Of a DNA stretch of 64,000 bases, positions 28,001 through 36,805 are shown in pieces. Below the pieces are notes generated by a model. It was not told where the DNA came from and made no database searches. It worked only from the letters and a program-made list of their open reading frames with translations. Source of the stretch: Holophagales bacterium (GTDB lineage Bacteria > Acidobacteriota > Thermoanaerobaculia > UBA5066); NCBI GenBank assembly GCA_016714815.1, contig JADKBZ010000003.1, positions 124,001 through 188,000 of the forward strand. The letters run 5' to 3'. Each line of letters opens with the position of its first letter. Positions within the stretch are counted from its first letter, which is position 1. Both the position numbers and the translations under genes were made by a program.

Positions 28001-28565
28001 TCACCCACACCCAGTTCGACCCGTCCCACTTCCAGAGGTCGTTGAGATACCCGAAGCTGCTTGCCGCTTTTCCTTCGCCCCCGAAGAGCCATAGCCCCCC
28101 GCTCGCGTCTGTCCAGGAAACGGAGCGCCACCTCGCGCCAGGGACGTTTCCCGGTTCCGGGACGCCCTTCGTACCGTAGGTCCCCGACTGGTGCGTCGAA
28201 TCCGAGCCGCTCATCCAGGTCCAGTTCGTCCCGTCCCACTGCCAGAGGTCGTTGAGGCGTCCGGGGCTGGTCGCCGTGTCTCCGTATCCCCCGAACAGCA
28301 TGAGATTCCCGCTCGCGTCCGTCCACGAAACGGAGAACTCTCTCTCTCCGGGAAGGTTCTCCGACGCCGCGACGCCTTTCGTGCCGTAGACGCCCGGAAA
28401 ACTGAGCTCGGCCACCCGGTCAGAGCCGCTGACCCAGGTCCACTGGCCGCCGACGATGGCTGGATCCCGTCGAGCGACCGCCGGCCCGCCTGCGGCGGAG
28501 CCCGCTGCTGCCGTGAGAAGAAGCGTGAACAACCCGGAACCGAGCACCCGCATCTCCCGAATCAC
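25044..28565 (-). CDS. Kelch-repeat secreted protein C with C-terminal DVSGYYR domain
   Basis: A 1173-residue secreted protein with the same plan as protein B: signal peptide (VLGSGLFTLLLTAAAGSAAGG), 12 kelch-like modules, an Ig/PKD-like domain (YLWTGPNGFASTQQN), a divergent InlB B-repeat-like domain (LTATPSPGSRFAGWTGGGCF) and the C-terminal domain (PLTPCRVVDTRNATGPLGG to DVSGYYR). The start is a GTG at 28565 with GGAGG 4 bases upstream; this gives an N-terminus (MIREMRVLGSG) aligning with gene A (MIRKTMAVGSG), so it is preferred over the ATG 12 bases later. It follows gene D by 40 bases. Function unknown. Confidence 0.82.
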   Translation of the reverse strand: MIREMRVLGSGLFTLLLTAAAGSAAGGPAVARRDPAIVGGQWTWVSGSDRVAELSFPGVYGTKGVAASENLPGEREFSVSWTDASGNLMLFGGYGDTATSPGRLNDLWQWDGTNWTWMSGSDSTHQSGTYGTKGVPEPGNVPGARWRSVSWTDASGGLWLFGGEGKAASSFGYLNDLWKWDGSNWVWVSGSNEPNQPGVYGTKGVPGPGNVPGARCNPVSWKDAGGNLWLFGGSASQYFNDLWKWDGSNWTWVSGSEVGNQAGTYGTKGVAAPGNVPGARAQAQSWTDAGGNLWLFGGYGRAATSSGYLNDLWKWDGTNWTWVGGSAEAGQAGTYGTKGIAAPENVPGARSRAVSWTDASGNFWLFGGLCPLGQGAGYLNDLWKWDGTNWTWVSGSNEMNQNGIYGSKGVAAPGNVPGARSSAVSWVDAGGFFWLFGGASRDTSVFGSEGQGLLHDLWRWDGTNWTWVSGPMRLFEAGAYGIKGVASPKNLPGARSASVSWTDAVGTFWLFGGYGFSATGDGFLNDLWRWDGTNWTWVSGSSECSQAGSYGTKGVPAPANVPGARKMPVSWTDASGNLWLFGGQGMDTPSVDSPSFNDLWKWDGTNWAWISGADAPNQTGTYGTKGVAAPGNVPGARFGSVSWTDASGDFWLFGGAGFAANSQGRLNDLWKWDGTNWTWVSGSDRAGQYGTYGTKGVAAPGNVPGARYGSVSWKDASGGLWLFGGQGNSADIQGRLNDLWRWDGTNWTWVSGSSSIPYASYGIKGVAAPGNVPGGRQGSVAWTDLSGNFWLFGGETDATAVSQRNELWKWDGTTWTWVSGSNSDGQDGIYGTKGAAAPGNAPGGRSSSVSWADPVGNLWTFGGYGRAAGGVSGTLNDLWVFGTTCSTVETPTAGNEGPFGTGGTIRLTAQTIVGATYLWTGPNGFASTQQNPTIPHATMEMAGSYSVTIIVGGCRSEPGTTVVVVAPGRNLSVFGSGAGSGRVVSIPLGIDFPLTSVFPFASDSRVTLTATPSPGSRFAGWTGGGCFGTDPCAVLMDGARSVDAMFQPEGGAGFHPLTPCRVVDTRNATGPLGGPALSAGELRDFGVRNECGVPFDAAAVALNVTVTNPTSAGSLTIYPGTWLVPETETIFFAAGRTRANNITMSLQYGLLSVLDRQATGTVDLIIDVSGYYR
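25930..28450 (-). repeat. Kelch-like repeat array of gene C (12 modules)
   Basis: Eleven LWxWDG-type units plus opening and closing half-modules. Module sequences differ more from A and B than those two differ from each other, but the number is the same. Confidence 0.78.
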
Positions 28566-28605
28566 CGAACCTCCATCTGAGATATTCCGGACGGACTCGG
28601 CAGCT

Positions 28606-31600
28606 TCACCGGAAGTAGCCGCTCACGTCGAGGATGAGGTCGACCGTGCCGGTCGCCTGACGGTCCGCCACCGACAGGACGCCGCCGACGAGACCCATGG
28701 TCGTGTTGTTTGCGCGACTCCTCGCCGCGGCGAACGTGACCGTGTCCGTCGCCGGGCCCGGGCCCGTTCCGGGGTAGACGTTCAGGCTCCCCGCGGCCGT
28801 CGCGTTCGTGACGGTGACGTTCATCGTCACGGCGAGGGCGTCCGCGGGGACGCCGCACTGGCCGGCGATCTGGAACGTGCGTGTCCCTCCCGCCGCGAGC
28901 GCCGGTGCGCCCCACGGACCCGCCGCGTTCCGCGTGTCGACGACGCGACACGGCGTCAGGGCGAAGAACCCCGACCCCGCGGCCGGCAGGAACGTCGCGG
29001 AAACGGACTTCGCGCCGTCCATCGTGAGGGTGCAGGGGACCGTCCCGAAGCACCCTTCGCCGATCCAGCCCGCGAAGCGCGAGGTGCCGTCCGGGGTCGC
29101 CGTCAGCGTGACCGGCGTGCCGCTCGCGAAGAGCGCCGAGCAGCTGCTCCCGCAGTCGATTCCCGAGGGGCTGGAGGCGACGTGCCCGGTGCCCGCGCCG
29201 CCCGTCGAGACGGTGAGCGCGTGCGCGAGGAAGACGTCCACGGTCGTCGTGGCGGCCGCCGAGGTGCAGCCGTCGACGATGGCCCGGACCTCGTAGGTGC
29301 CCGCCATCGCCATCGTCGCGTTCGGGATCGTCGGGTTCTGCGCGGTGGAGGTGAAGCCGCTGGGCCCCGTCCAGAACCAGGTGGCGCCCGGGACCGTCGA
29401 GGCCGTGAACTGGATCGTCGCGCCGGTGCCGTAGGGGCCACCGCTCGCGGCCGTCGGCGCGGCGAGCGAGGTGCAGTCCGTCCCGAAGACCCAGAGGTCG
29501 TTCAAGGTCCCCGTGTAGCCGGCGGCCTCGCCGCCGAAGAGCCAGAGATTCCCGCTCGCGTCCGTCCACGAGATGGAATCGCGCCTCGCCCCCGGTACGT
29601 TTCCCGACGCCGCCACGCCCTTCGTTCCGTACGAGCCCCTCTGCCCCACCGCGCTGGATCCGCTCGCCCAGGTCCAGTTCGTCCCGTCCCATTTCCAAAG
29701 GTCGTTGAAGATCGACACGTTCCCCGAAATGACGGTGACACCGCCGAAGAGCCACAGATTCCCGTGGGCGTCCATCCCCGATATGGCGCCGTTGCGGGCC
29801 CCGGGCACGTTTCCCGATGCCGCGACGCCCTTCGCGCCGTACGACCCGACCTGGTTCGCTTCGCTGGATCCGCTGACCCAGGTCCAGCTCGTTCCATCCC
29901 ACTTCCAGAGGTCGTTCAGACTTCCTTCCCCCCCCGACCCGGCGGCGGCATGCCCGCCGCCGCCGAAGAGCCAGAGGTTTCCGTTCGCGTCCGTCCAGGA
30001 AACCGAACCGGACCTCGCCCCTGGCACGTTCTCCGGCGCCGCGACACCCTTCGTCCCGTACGAACCGGCCTCCTCCACCCAGTCGGACCCGCTCATCCAG
30101 GTCCAGTTCGCCCCGTCCCACCTCCAGAGATCGTTCAGGCGTCCATACCCTCCCACCCTGTCCGCTGCCTGCCCGACGCCACCGAAGAGCCAGAAGTTCC
30201 CGCCGGCGTCGGTCCACGAGACGGAGCCGACTCTCGCTCCGGGGACGTTTTCGGGCGCCGCGACCCCTTTCGTCCCGTAGGTCCCGTACTGGGATCCCCC
30301 GTTCGACCCGCTCATCCAGGTCCAGTTCGTCCCGTCCCACTTCCAGAGGTCGTTGAGGAGAGTCGTGTTCGCTGGATAGCCCCAGCCGCCGAAGAGCCAG
30401 AAGCTGCCGCTGGCGTCCGTCCACGACACGGAATCTGCCCTGGCCGGCGGAACGTTCCCGGGCGCCGGAACGCCCTTCGTTCCGTAGACGCCGGCCTCAT
30501 TGGCGCCGCTGGAGCCGCTCACCCAGGTCCAGTTCGTCCCGTCCCACTTCCAGAGGTCGTTGAGCGCCCCTTGCCCGGCCGCGTCGTAGCCGTAGCCGCC
30601 GAACAGCCACAGGCTCCCCGTCGCGCCCCGTCCGGAGACGGACCTGGACCTCGCTCCGGGGACGTTCCCGGCCGCCGGCACCCCTTCGTCCCGTAGACGC
30701 CGGGCGTGTGCCGGAACTGCGAGCCGCTCACCCACGTCCAGCCTGTTCCGTCCCACTGCCACAGGTCGTGCAGCCATCCCGATGAGGCGGAGTCCTTTCC
30801 AGCGCCGCCGAAGAGCAGGAGGCTGCCGTTCGAATCCGTCCACGAAACGGAGCCGGCCCTCCCTCCCGGTACGTTCCCGGGCGCGACAGTCCCTTTCGTC
30901 CCGTAGACCCCGAGCTGCCCCGCTCCGTCCGAGCCGCTGATCCAGGTCCAGGTCGTTCCGTCCCACCGCCACAGATCGTTCAGACCCCCGCCGTCGATCG
31001 CGGCGTCGATCGCGGCGTAGCCGTCGCCGCCGAACAGCCAGAAGCCGCCGGCCGGGTCGGTCCACGAGACGGCAGACTCTCTCGCGCCCGGCGCGTTCGC
31101 TGGAGCGGCCACTCCCTTCGTCCCGTACACCCCGTACTGGTTCGCCGTGTCCGATCCGCTCACCCAGGTCCAGTTCGTCCCGTCCCACCTCCAGAGGTCG
31201 TTGAACTCCTCCCTGAACTCTCCGACGATTCGGCTCCCCCCGAAGAGCCAGAGATTCCCGCTCGCGTCCGCCCACGTGACGAGATTCCGCCTCGCCCCGG
31301 GCACGTTCTCCGGTGCCGCCACGCCCTTCGTTCCGTAAACCCCGGACTGGTTCGGTACGTTCGAACCGCTCATCCAGGTCCAGTTCGTCCCGTCCCACCT
31401 CCAGAGGTCGTTGAAGTAGTCCTGGGTCGTGGCCCACGGAATGCGGCCACCGAAGAGCCAGAGGTTTCCGCTCGCGTCCTTCCACGAAACGGAACCCTCC
31501 CTGGCCCCCGGCACGTTCGCCGGCGCCGCGACTCCCTTCACTCCGTACGTTCCTCTCCAGTTGGGCTGGGAAGACCCGCTGACCCAGGTCCAGCTCGTCC

Positions 31601-32147
31601 CGTCCCACCTCCAGAGATCGTTGAAGTACCCATACCCGAAGGTCGTCGGGCCGGCGCCGCCGAAGAGCCACAGACGACCGTTCGCGTCCGTCCAGGAGAC
31701 TGAGCCCCACCGGGCGCCGGGGACGTTCGCCGCGGCCGGGACCCCCTTCGTCCCGTAGACGCCGAGCTGGTCCGCGACGCTCGATCCGCTGACCCAGGTC
31801 CAGCTCGTCCCGTCCCACTTCCAGAGGTCGTTGAGAGCCCCCGATCCCCGTTCGCTATAGCCCTCGCCTCCGAAGAGCCAGAGGTTCCCGTTCGCGTCGC
31901 GCCAGGAGACGGAGAGGTCCCTCGCCCCAGGCACGTTCTCCGGCGCCGCCACGCCTTTCGTCCCGTACACGCCGGCCGTTTCGGCCTCGGCCACGCGATC
32001 CGAACCGCTCGCCCAGGTCCATTGACCACCGGCAATGGTCACGCCCCGAGGAGAGAGCGGCGCAGTCGGTCCAGCGGACAGCGTCGGCGCGACGAGGGCG
32101 CCGCAGAAGAGCAATCTCGAACCGAGTACCCACATCTTCGGGGTCAT
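28606..32147 (-). pseudogene. Kelch-repeat secreted protein D, frameshifted mid-array
   Basis: Restored, about 1180 residues: signal peptide (MTPKMWVLGSRLLFCGALVA), 12 kelch-like modules, an Ig/PKD-like domain, an InlB B-repeat-like domain (LTATPDGTSRFAGWIGEGCF) and the shared C-terminal domain ending DVSGYFR. A one-base deletion in the G-run at about 30681-30684 turns the expected YGTKGVPAAGN into YGTKGCRRPG between modules 6 and 7, splitting the frame. Both halves keep perfect repeat coding on either side. GGAGG precedes the ATG at 32147. It lies 40 bases after the SGNH-like gene. A homopolymer sequencing error is quite possible. Confidence 0.72.
29490..32030 (-). repeat. Kelch-like repeat array of gene D (12 modules)
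   Basis: Six modules lie before and the remaining modules after the frameshift near 30682. The repeat unit length and the LWRWDGTNWTW / GTKGVAAPENVPGAR / NLWLFGG signatures match genes A-C. Confidence 0.75.
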
Positions 32148-32187
32148 TCATCCTCCAACCAGGCTGGTTCGGACGGACTTCGCAGTA

Positions 32188-33276
32188 TCAGCGAAAATAG
32201 CCGCTCACGTCGACGATCAGGTCGACCGTGCCCGTCGCCTGGCGGTCGGCCACCGACAGGACCCCATCGACGAGGCCGATCGTCGCGTTGTTGGCGCGCG
32301 TCCTCCCCGCGGCGAAGAAGACCGTGTCCGTTCCCGGCGTCGGCCCCGTCCCCGGGTAGACGGTGAGGCTCCCGGCGGCCGTGGCGCCCGTCACGGTGAC
32401 GTTCAGCGTCACGGCCGTCGCGTCCGCGGGAACGCCGCACCGGCCGCCGATCTCGAAGGCGCGCGTCCCGCCGGCGACCAGCGCCGGGGCACCCCACGGC
32501 CCCGTCGGATCCCGGGTGTCGACGATGCGGCACGGGGCGAGGGTGAAAAGCTGGAGCGGCCCGGCGGTCGGGGTCAAGCCACCGATCTGCGCCATGAGCC
32601 ACCAGAGCGCTCTCGCCACCCGGACCGCCCCGGCGCTGCTCAGGTGCCCGCCGTCGCTCGTCCACTCCGGCTGCATGAGCTCGCGGCCGCTCGAGTCGGT
32701 GCGCTTCAACCCGGCGGCGTTGTAGCACTCGATGTCGGCGATGTCGAAGAGGAGCTTGCCGTTCGCGATGGCGTACGAGCGCACCTGGTCGTTGAACGCC
32801 TGCCGGGCCGTGTTGCCCGACGTCTCGATCGGAATCGTCCACCAGACGAAGCGCTTCGACGGATAGGTCGCCTCGAGCCCGAGGAGCGCGTCGCGGTAGT
32901 AGGTGAAGCTCGCATCCGGATCGATGTAGCAGAACTTCATCGTGAGGACGTCGAAGCTCGAGGCCTGGATCGCGGCCTGCGCCACGAAATCGTCCACCTT
33001 CGCCTGCCAGCCCGGGTTCCCGCGGTCCTGGAAGTCCCAGAGGCTCCGGTCGTACCTCGCGTTCTGGCCCTCGAGCGTGTCCAGTCCCGAGCTGATGTTC
33101 CCGCCGACCGAAGCGCGCCGGACGAGGAGACGCAGGCTCGCCGCCGTGGCGATTGCGGCGTCGGGCACGGACCCGACGTCCACCGCCGCGTGGCCGGCCA
33201 CGATGGCCTGCGCAGCGGCTGGTACCGGCCGGACGAGGAGCGCGAGAACGAGAAGGGCCCCCGGGCGAGCGTTCAT
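32188..33276 (-). CDS. Secreted SGNH-hydrolase-like protein with the DVSGYFR C-terminal domain
   Basis: A 362-residue exported protein. After a signal peptide (ALLVLALLVRPVPAAAQA) comes a domain with VGGNISSGLDTLEGQN, SFDVLTMKFCYIDPD and a late SDGGHLSSAGAVRVARALW, where the D-x-x-H arrangement resembles block V of SGNH/GDSL hydrolases. A canonical GDS nucleophile motif is not obvious, so activity is uncertain. From LFTLAPCRIVDTRDP to the end it matches the C-terminal domain of the four kelch proteins. GGAGG lies 5 bases before the ATG at 33276. It is first in a run with genes D and C. Confidence 0.72.
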   Translation of the reverse strand: MNARPGALLVLALLVRPVPAAAQAIVAGHAAVDVGSVPDAAIATAASLRLLVRRASVGGNISSGLDTLEGQNARYDRSLWDFQDRGNPGWQAKVDDFVAQAAIQASSFDVLTMKFCYIDPDASFTYYRDALLGLEATYPSKRFVWWTIPIETSGNTARQAFNDQVRSYAIANGKLLFDIADIECYNAAGLKRTDSSGRELMQPEWTSDGGHLSSAGAVRVARALWWLMAQIGGLTPTAGPLQLFTLAPCRIVDTRDPTGPWGAPALVAGGTRAFEIGGRCGVPADATAVTLNVTVTGATAAGSLTVYPGTGPTPGTDTVFFAAGRTRANNATIGLVDGVLSVADRQATGTVDLIVDVSGYFR

Positions 33277-33332
33277 GTCGACCTCCGGCCGGACACTATC
33301 GACCCGAACGTCGCCGGCCCGCAAGTGCGACG

Positions 33333-33356
33333 AGGTCCGCCGTTCCGGCGGGACCT
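33333..33356 (-). terminator. Terminator-like hairpin after the PfkB kinase gene
   Basis: AGGTCCGCCG, a 3-base loop, then CGGCGGGACCT: a 10-bp stem with one bulged G, overlapping the end of the leftward kinase stop codon. It would separate the kinase from the secreted-protein operon downstream. Confidence 0.45.
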
Positions 33357-34275
33357 ACGGCTCGTGAGGATCCGGCGAGGTGGCGACGAGCTGCCGGAGC
33401 GCTTCCGTCCCCAGGAAGCCCTCGGCCGCCGACGCGGCGCCGAGCTTCCACGACGCGAAGACGACGGCGCGCCGGAGCGCCGACCGCGCCTCGCGGTTCC
33501 GGGCGTAGGAGTGGAGAAACGCCGAGAAGAGCGCGTCGCCGGCGCCCACCGTCGAGACGACGGGGCGCGTCTTCACGGCCGGGACCCGCTCGACGGAGCC
33601 GTCGGCGGGATGGTGGAGGAGCGCTCCCCTCGCGCCCAGGCCGACGACGACGACGTCGGGCGAGTACTTCTCGCCGAGCTCCCTCGCGAACTCTTCCGCG
33701 CTCACGGGAAGGGACTCGTCGCTGAGGAAGACGACCTGCGACGAACGGAGGAAGTCGTCGTTGTAGGGATCGTCCAGGGAGGAGATCGCGTGGACGTCGG
33801 TCGCCACGAGCTTTCCGGCGGCCCGTGCCGCGGAAAGAAAGGGCCTCGAGAAGTTCACGTTGCAGAGGGCGGCCGCGTCGCAGGCGCCGAGCGCCTGCAG
33901 GAAGAGCTCCGGCGGGTAGGACCTCTCCTGGACGTCCTTCAGGTCGACGTGGATCTGCCGGCGGCCCTCGCCGTCGTAGAGGATGACCGACTGCGCCGTC
34001 TCGCGCGCCCCGTCGCGGACCCAGAAGAAGTCGAGGCCGTCGCGCGAAAGCGCGTCCCTCACCTGCCGGCCGGCGAGGTCGGGAGCGACGATCGAGAGGA
34101 GGAGCGGCGCGTCGCCCAGGGCCTTGAGCGCCTTCGCGACGTTGTAGCCGACCCCCGAGACCGACGACGCCACCCCGAAGAACGGATACCGGACCGGGAA
34201 ATAGGGGACCGGGAAGCCGTCCACCTTCAGGGTGGTCTCGAGGTTCACGAGTCCGGAGACGAGAAGGCGCGCCAT
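33355..34275 (-). CDS. PfkB-family carbohydrate kinase
   Basis: A 306-residue ribokinase-like sugar or nucleoside kinase. The conserved C-terminal motif VSTVGAGDALFSAFLHSY (GAGD anion hole and catalytic Asp) and the N-terminal GVGYNVAKALKALG glycine region are clear. LLLSIVAPDLAGRQVRDAL fits the substrate-lid region. The phosphorylated sugar cannot be told from sequence. The ATG at 34275 was chosen because upstream in-frame sequence is antisense to the deacetylase gene. It is divergent from that gene, with 91 bases between starts. Confidence 0.88.
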   Translation of the reverse strand: MARLLVSGLVNLETTLKVDGFPVPYFPVRYPFFGVASSVSGVGYNVAKALKALGDAPLLLSIVAPDLAGRQVRDALSRDGLDFFWVRDGARETAQSVILYDGEGRRQIHVDLKDVQERSYPPELFLQALGACDAAALCNVNFSRPFLSAARAAGKLVATDVHAISSLDDPYNDDFLRSSQVVFLSDESLPVSAEEFARELGEKYSPDVVVVGLGARGALLHHPADGSVERVPAVKTRPVVSTVGAGDALFSAFLHSYARNREARSALRRAVVFASWKLGAASAAEGFLGTEALRQLVATSPDPHEP

Positions 34276-34366
34276 CGAGGCGGATTCTCCACCATCGGGC
34301 CCCTCACGTCGCATCCCGGCCGTGCACAATGGGGCGGGTCCCGAAAACCGGCCATGGGAGGTCTCC

Positions 34367-35410
34367 GTGTCGCGCACTCGAATCCTCCGTTCCCCCGCCG
34401 TCCTCGCTCTCCTGGCGGCGACGGTTTTCGCCCGCCTGCTCGCCGCGACCACCCCGACGACCGGCCCCGCGGTGCCCGCCGCACCCCTTCCCGCGGCTCG
34501 CCGGACCATCGCCGTCACCGTCGACGACCTCCCGTTCGTCGGATACGGCCTGCCGCTCGAGGCCGTCACGCGCCTCTCGCGCGACCTCGTCGCCGCGCTC
34601 GCGGCGCGAAAGGTGAAGGCGGTCGCCTTCGTCAACGAGGACAAGCTCTTCGTTCCCGGGGAGGTCGACGAGCGGATCGCCCTCCTGACGGTGTGGCTCG
34701 ACGCCGGGATGGAGCTCGGGAACCACACCTTCGGCCACACGGGTCTCACGCGGACGCCGCTTCCCGCCATGCAGGACGCCGTCCTGAAAGGAGAGGTCGT
34801 CACGCGAGGGCTCCTCGAACGGCGCGGACAGCCCCTGAAGTGGTTCCGGCATCCCTACACGCACACCGGCACGACCCGCGAGATCAAGGACGCCTTCGAG
34901 ACCTTCCTCGCCTCCCGCGGCTACACGGTGGCGCCCTTCACCATCGAGCACGAGGACTGGGTCTTCGCCTCGGCCGACGCGAAGCTGGCCGCCGCGGGCG
35001 ACGCCGCCGGCCAGACGCGTCTTCTCGCGGCGTATCTCGACGACTTCGACGCCCGCTGCTCCTTCTACGAGGAGCGCTCCCGTGCCCTCTTCGGCCGGGA
35101 GATCCCGCAGGTCCTCCTCTCCCACGCCAACGCCCTGAACGCCCGCGCGATGCCGCTCCTCCTGGAACGGCTCGAGAAGCGCGGTTACACCTTCGTCACG
35201 CTGGACGAGGCGCTCTCCGACCCGGCCTGGAAGAGCCCCGACGGCTACTTCGGCAAGTACGGGCCCTCCTGGCTCCACCGTTTCGCCGCCGCGCGGGGCG
35301 AGGACGTCGGGAAACTCTTCGCCGCCGAGCCGGAGGCCCCGAAGTGGGTGCAGGAGCTCGACCGGTCGCGGCGCGAGCCGACCGCGACAGCGGCCGCCCC
35401 GATCCCTTAA
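34367..35410 (+). CDS. Polysaccharide deacetylase family protein, exported
   Basis: A 347-residue NodB-fold protein with an N-terminal signal or anchor (ILRSPAVLALLAATVFARLLAA). Motif 1 is AVTVDDLPF, with the catalytic and metal Asp pair; motif 2 is NHTFGHTGL, supplying the two metal His; motif 3 is FRHPYTHTG. It probably removes N- or O-acetyl groups from a cell-wall or extracellular glycan. The GTG start at 34367 has GGGAGG 5 bases upstream, which decides it over the longer frame. gpmA follows 40 bases later. Confidence 0.85.
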   Translation: MSRTRILRSPAVLALLAATVFARLLAATTPTTGPAVPAAPLPAARRTIAVTVDDLPFVGYGLPLEAVTRLSRDLVAALAARKVKAVAFVNEDKLFVPGEVDERIALLTVWLDAGMELGNHTFGHTGLTRTPLPAMQDAVLKGEVVTRGLLERRGQPLKWFRHPYTHTGTTREIKDAFETFLASRGYTVAPFTIEHEDWVFASADAKLAAAGDAAGQTRLLAAYLDDFDARCSFYEERSRALFGREIPQVLLSHANALNARAMPLLLERLEKRGYTFVTLDEALSDPAWKSPDGYFGKYGPSWLHRFAAARGEDVGKLFAAEPEAPKWVQELDRSRREPTATAAAPIP

Positions 35411-35450
35411 CATCCTTCCCGACTTTTCAAGCCCCCCCAGGAGGCCTTCG

Positions 35451-36197
35451 ATGTACACGCTCGTCCTCGTTCGCCACGGTGAGAGCCAGTGGAACCTCGA
35501 GAACCGTTTCACCGGCTGGACCGACGTCGACCTCACGGAGAAGGGGCGCGACGAAGCCCGCGAAGCGGGCCGCCTCCTCCGCGACGGCGGCTACGACTTC
35601 GACGTCGCCTACACCTCGGTCCTCAAGCGCGCGATCCGCACCCTCTGGATCGCCCTCGACGAGATGGACCGGATGTGGCTCCCCGTCATCCGCGCCTGGC
35701 AGCTCAACGAGCGGCACTACGGCGCCCTGCAGGGTCTCAACAAGTCCGAGACCGCCGAGAAGTACGGCGAAGACCAGGTGAAGGTCTGGCGCCGGAGCTA
35801 CTCGACGCCGCCGCCCGTCCTGACGCCCGAGGACGAACGCTTCCCCGGCCACGACCGCCGCTACGCCTCCCTCTCGAAGGAGGAGCTGCCGCTCACCGAG
35901 TCGCTCAAGGAGACCGTCGCCCGCGCCGTCCCGTACTGGGAGAGCGTCATCGCCCCCCAGGTAAAGGCGGGCCGCCGCGTCCTCGTCGCGGCCCACGGCA
36001 ACAGCCTCCGCGCGATAGTGAAGTACCTCGACGGGATCTCCGACGACGAGATCGTCGGGGTGAACATCCCCACCGGCGTCCCGCTCGTCTACCACCTCGA
36101 CGAGAACCTGAAGCCGCTGAAGAGCTTCTACCTCGGCGACGCGGAGGCGGTGAAGGCAAAGGCCGAGGCCGTCGCGAACCAGGGAAAGAAGGGCTGA
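35451..36197 (+). CDS. gpmA: 2,3-bisphosphoglycerate-dependent phosphoglycerate mutase
   Basis: A 248-residue glycolytic enzyme interconverting 3- and 2-phosphoglycerate. The phosphohistidine motif LVRHGESQWNLENRFTGW, the NERHYGALQGLNKSETAEKYG loop with the catalytic Glu, and the second His in LVAAHGNSLRAIVKYLDG are all present. Length is that of the cofactor-dependent enzyme. GGAGG is 6 bases before the ATG. Its stop lies in a hairpin shared with the convergent Uma2 gene. Confidence 0.96.
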   Translation: MYTLVLVRHGESQWNLENRFTGWTDVDLTEKGRDEAREAGRLLRDGGYDFDVAYTSVLKRAIRTLWIALDEMDRMWLPVIRAWQLNERHYGALQGLNKSETAEKYGEDQVKVWRRSYSTPPPVLTPEDERFPGHDRRYASLSKEELPLTESLKETVARAVPYWESVIAPQVKAGRRVLVAAHGNSLRAIVKYLDGISDDEIVGVNIPTGVPLVYHLDENLKPLKSFYLGDAEAVKAKAEAVANQGKKG

Positions 36198-36217
36198 CGG
36201 GCTCCCGGGGTCAGCCC
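36191..36217. terminator. Shared hairpin over the gpmA and Uma2 stop codons
   Basis: GGGCTGAC, 11 bases, GTCAGCCC. Each arm contains the stop codon of one of the two convergent genes. There is no T-run; the loop is also GC-rich. Confidence 0.5.
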
Positions 36218-36795
36218 GGGAAAAGCCGCGCGACCGCGACGCCGAGCGCGCCGAACGGCTCGGCGGCCAGCTCGGCGTCCGCGGCGAGGACCGGGCCGGG
36301 CACCATCGAGCCGCGGACGTTCGCGAACGTCTCGACCCGCTTCGCACCGACGTCGACGAGCCACACGTAGCCGACACCCATCGCGCCCCAGGCGCCCATC
36401 TTCTCCCGACGATCGAAACGCTCCGTCGTCGGCGAAAGGATCTCGGCGACCCATTCGGGGACGACCGTCGCGGGCGTCGCGTTCAGATCGGGCCAGCCCG
36501 TCGTCGAACGCCGCCACGCGGCGAGGTCGGGGACGAGCCGCGAGAGGTTCTCCTCGGACCGGATCTCCGGCTCGACGACGAAGAGCCACTCCGGGGCCGC
36601 GATCCCCTCCCCCCAGCCGAAGCGGAGGCGGAGGGCCGCGAAGAGGTTTCCCTGCACCTCACCGTGCACGATGCGCGGTCGCGGCGTCATCAGGTAGACG
36701 CCCCGGGCGATCTCGCCTTGCGTCCCCTCGGGCTCCCGCTCGAGCCGGCGTTCCAGCTCGAGAAAGCTCCGGACGGGATCGACGACGGCGCTCAT
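36211..36795 (-). CDS. Uma2-family protein (DUF820, PD-(D/E)XK nuclease fold)
   Basis: A 194-residue protein with the Uma2 pattern: GEIARGVYLMTPRPRIVHGEVQGNL near the N-terminus, FVVEPEIRSEENLSRLVPDLAAW (the Asp of the nuclease-like core), VPEWVAEILSPTTERFDRREKMGAWGAMGV and VGYVWLVDVGAKRVETF. The family has a restriction-endonuclease-like fold, but its biological role is not established. Its ATG is 10 bases after the upstream SEC-C gene's stop. Confidence 0.85.
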   Translation of the reverse strand: MSAVVDPVRSFLELERRLEREPEGTQGEIARGVYLMTPRPRIVHGEVQGNLFAALRLRFGWGEGIAAPEWLFVVEPEIRSEENLSRLVPDLAAWRRSTTGWPDLNATPATVVPEWVAEILSPTTERFDRREKMGAWGAMGVGYVWLVDVGAKRVETFANVRGSMVPGPVLAADAELAAEPFGALGVAVARLFPG

Positions 36796-36805
36796 CGCGG
36801 CAATT

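Noticed and set aside
30675..30690. Programmed ribosomal frameshift in kelch gene D
   Set aside because: No slippery heptamer with downstream structure was apparent, and the three paralogues keep one frame at this position.
14192..32147. Regularly spaced repeats that could look like a CRISPR or satellite array
   Set aside because: Repeat units are about 200 bases, coding, degenerate at third positions, and translate into kelch-like modules; there are no 20-40-base identical repeats with unique spacers.
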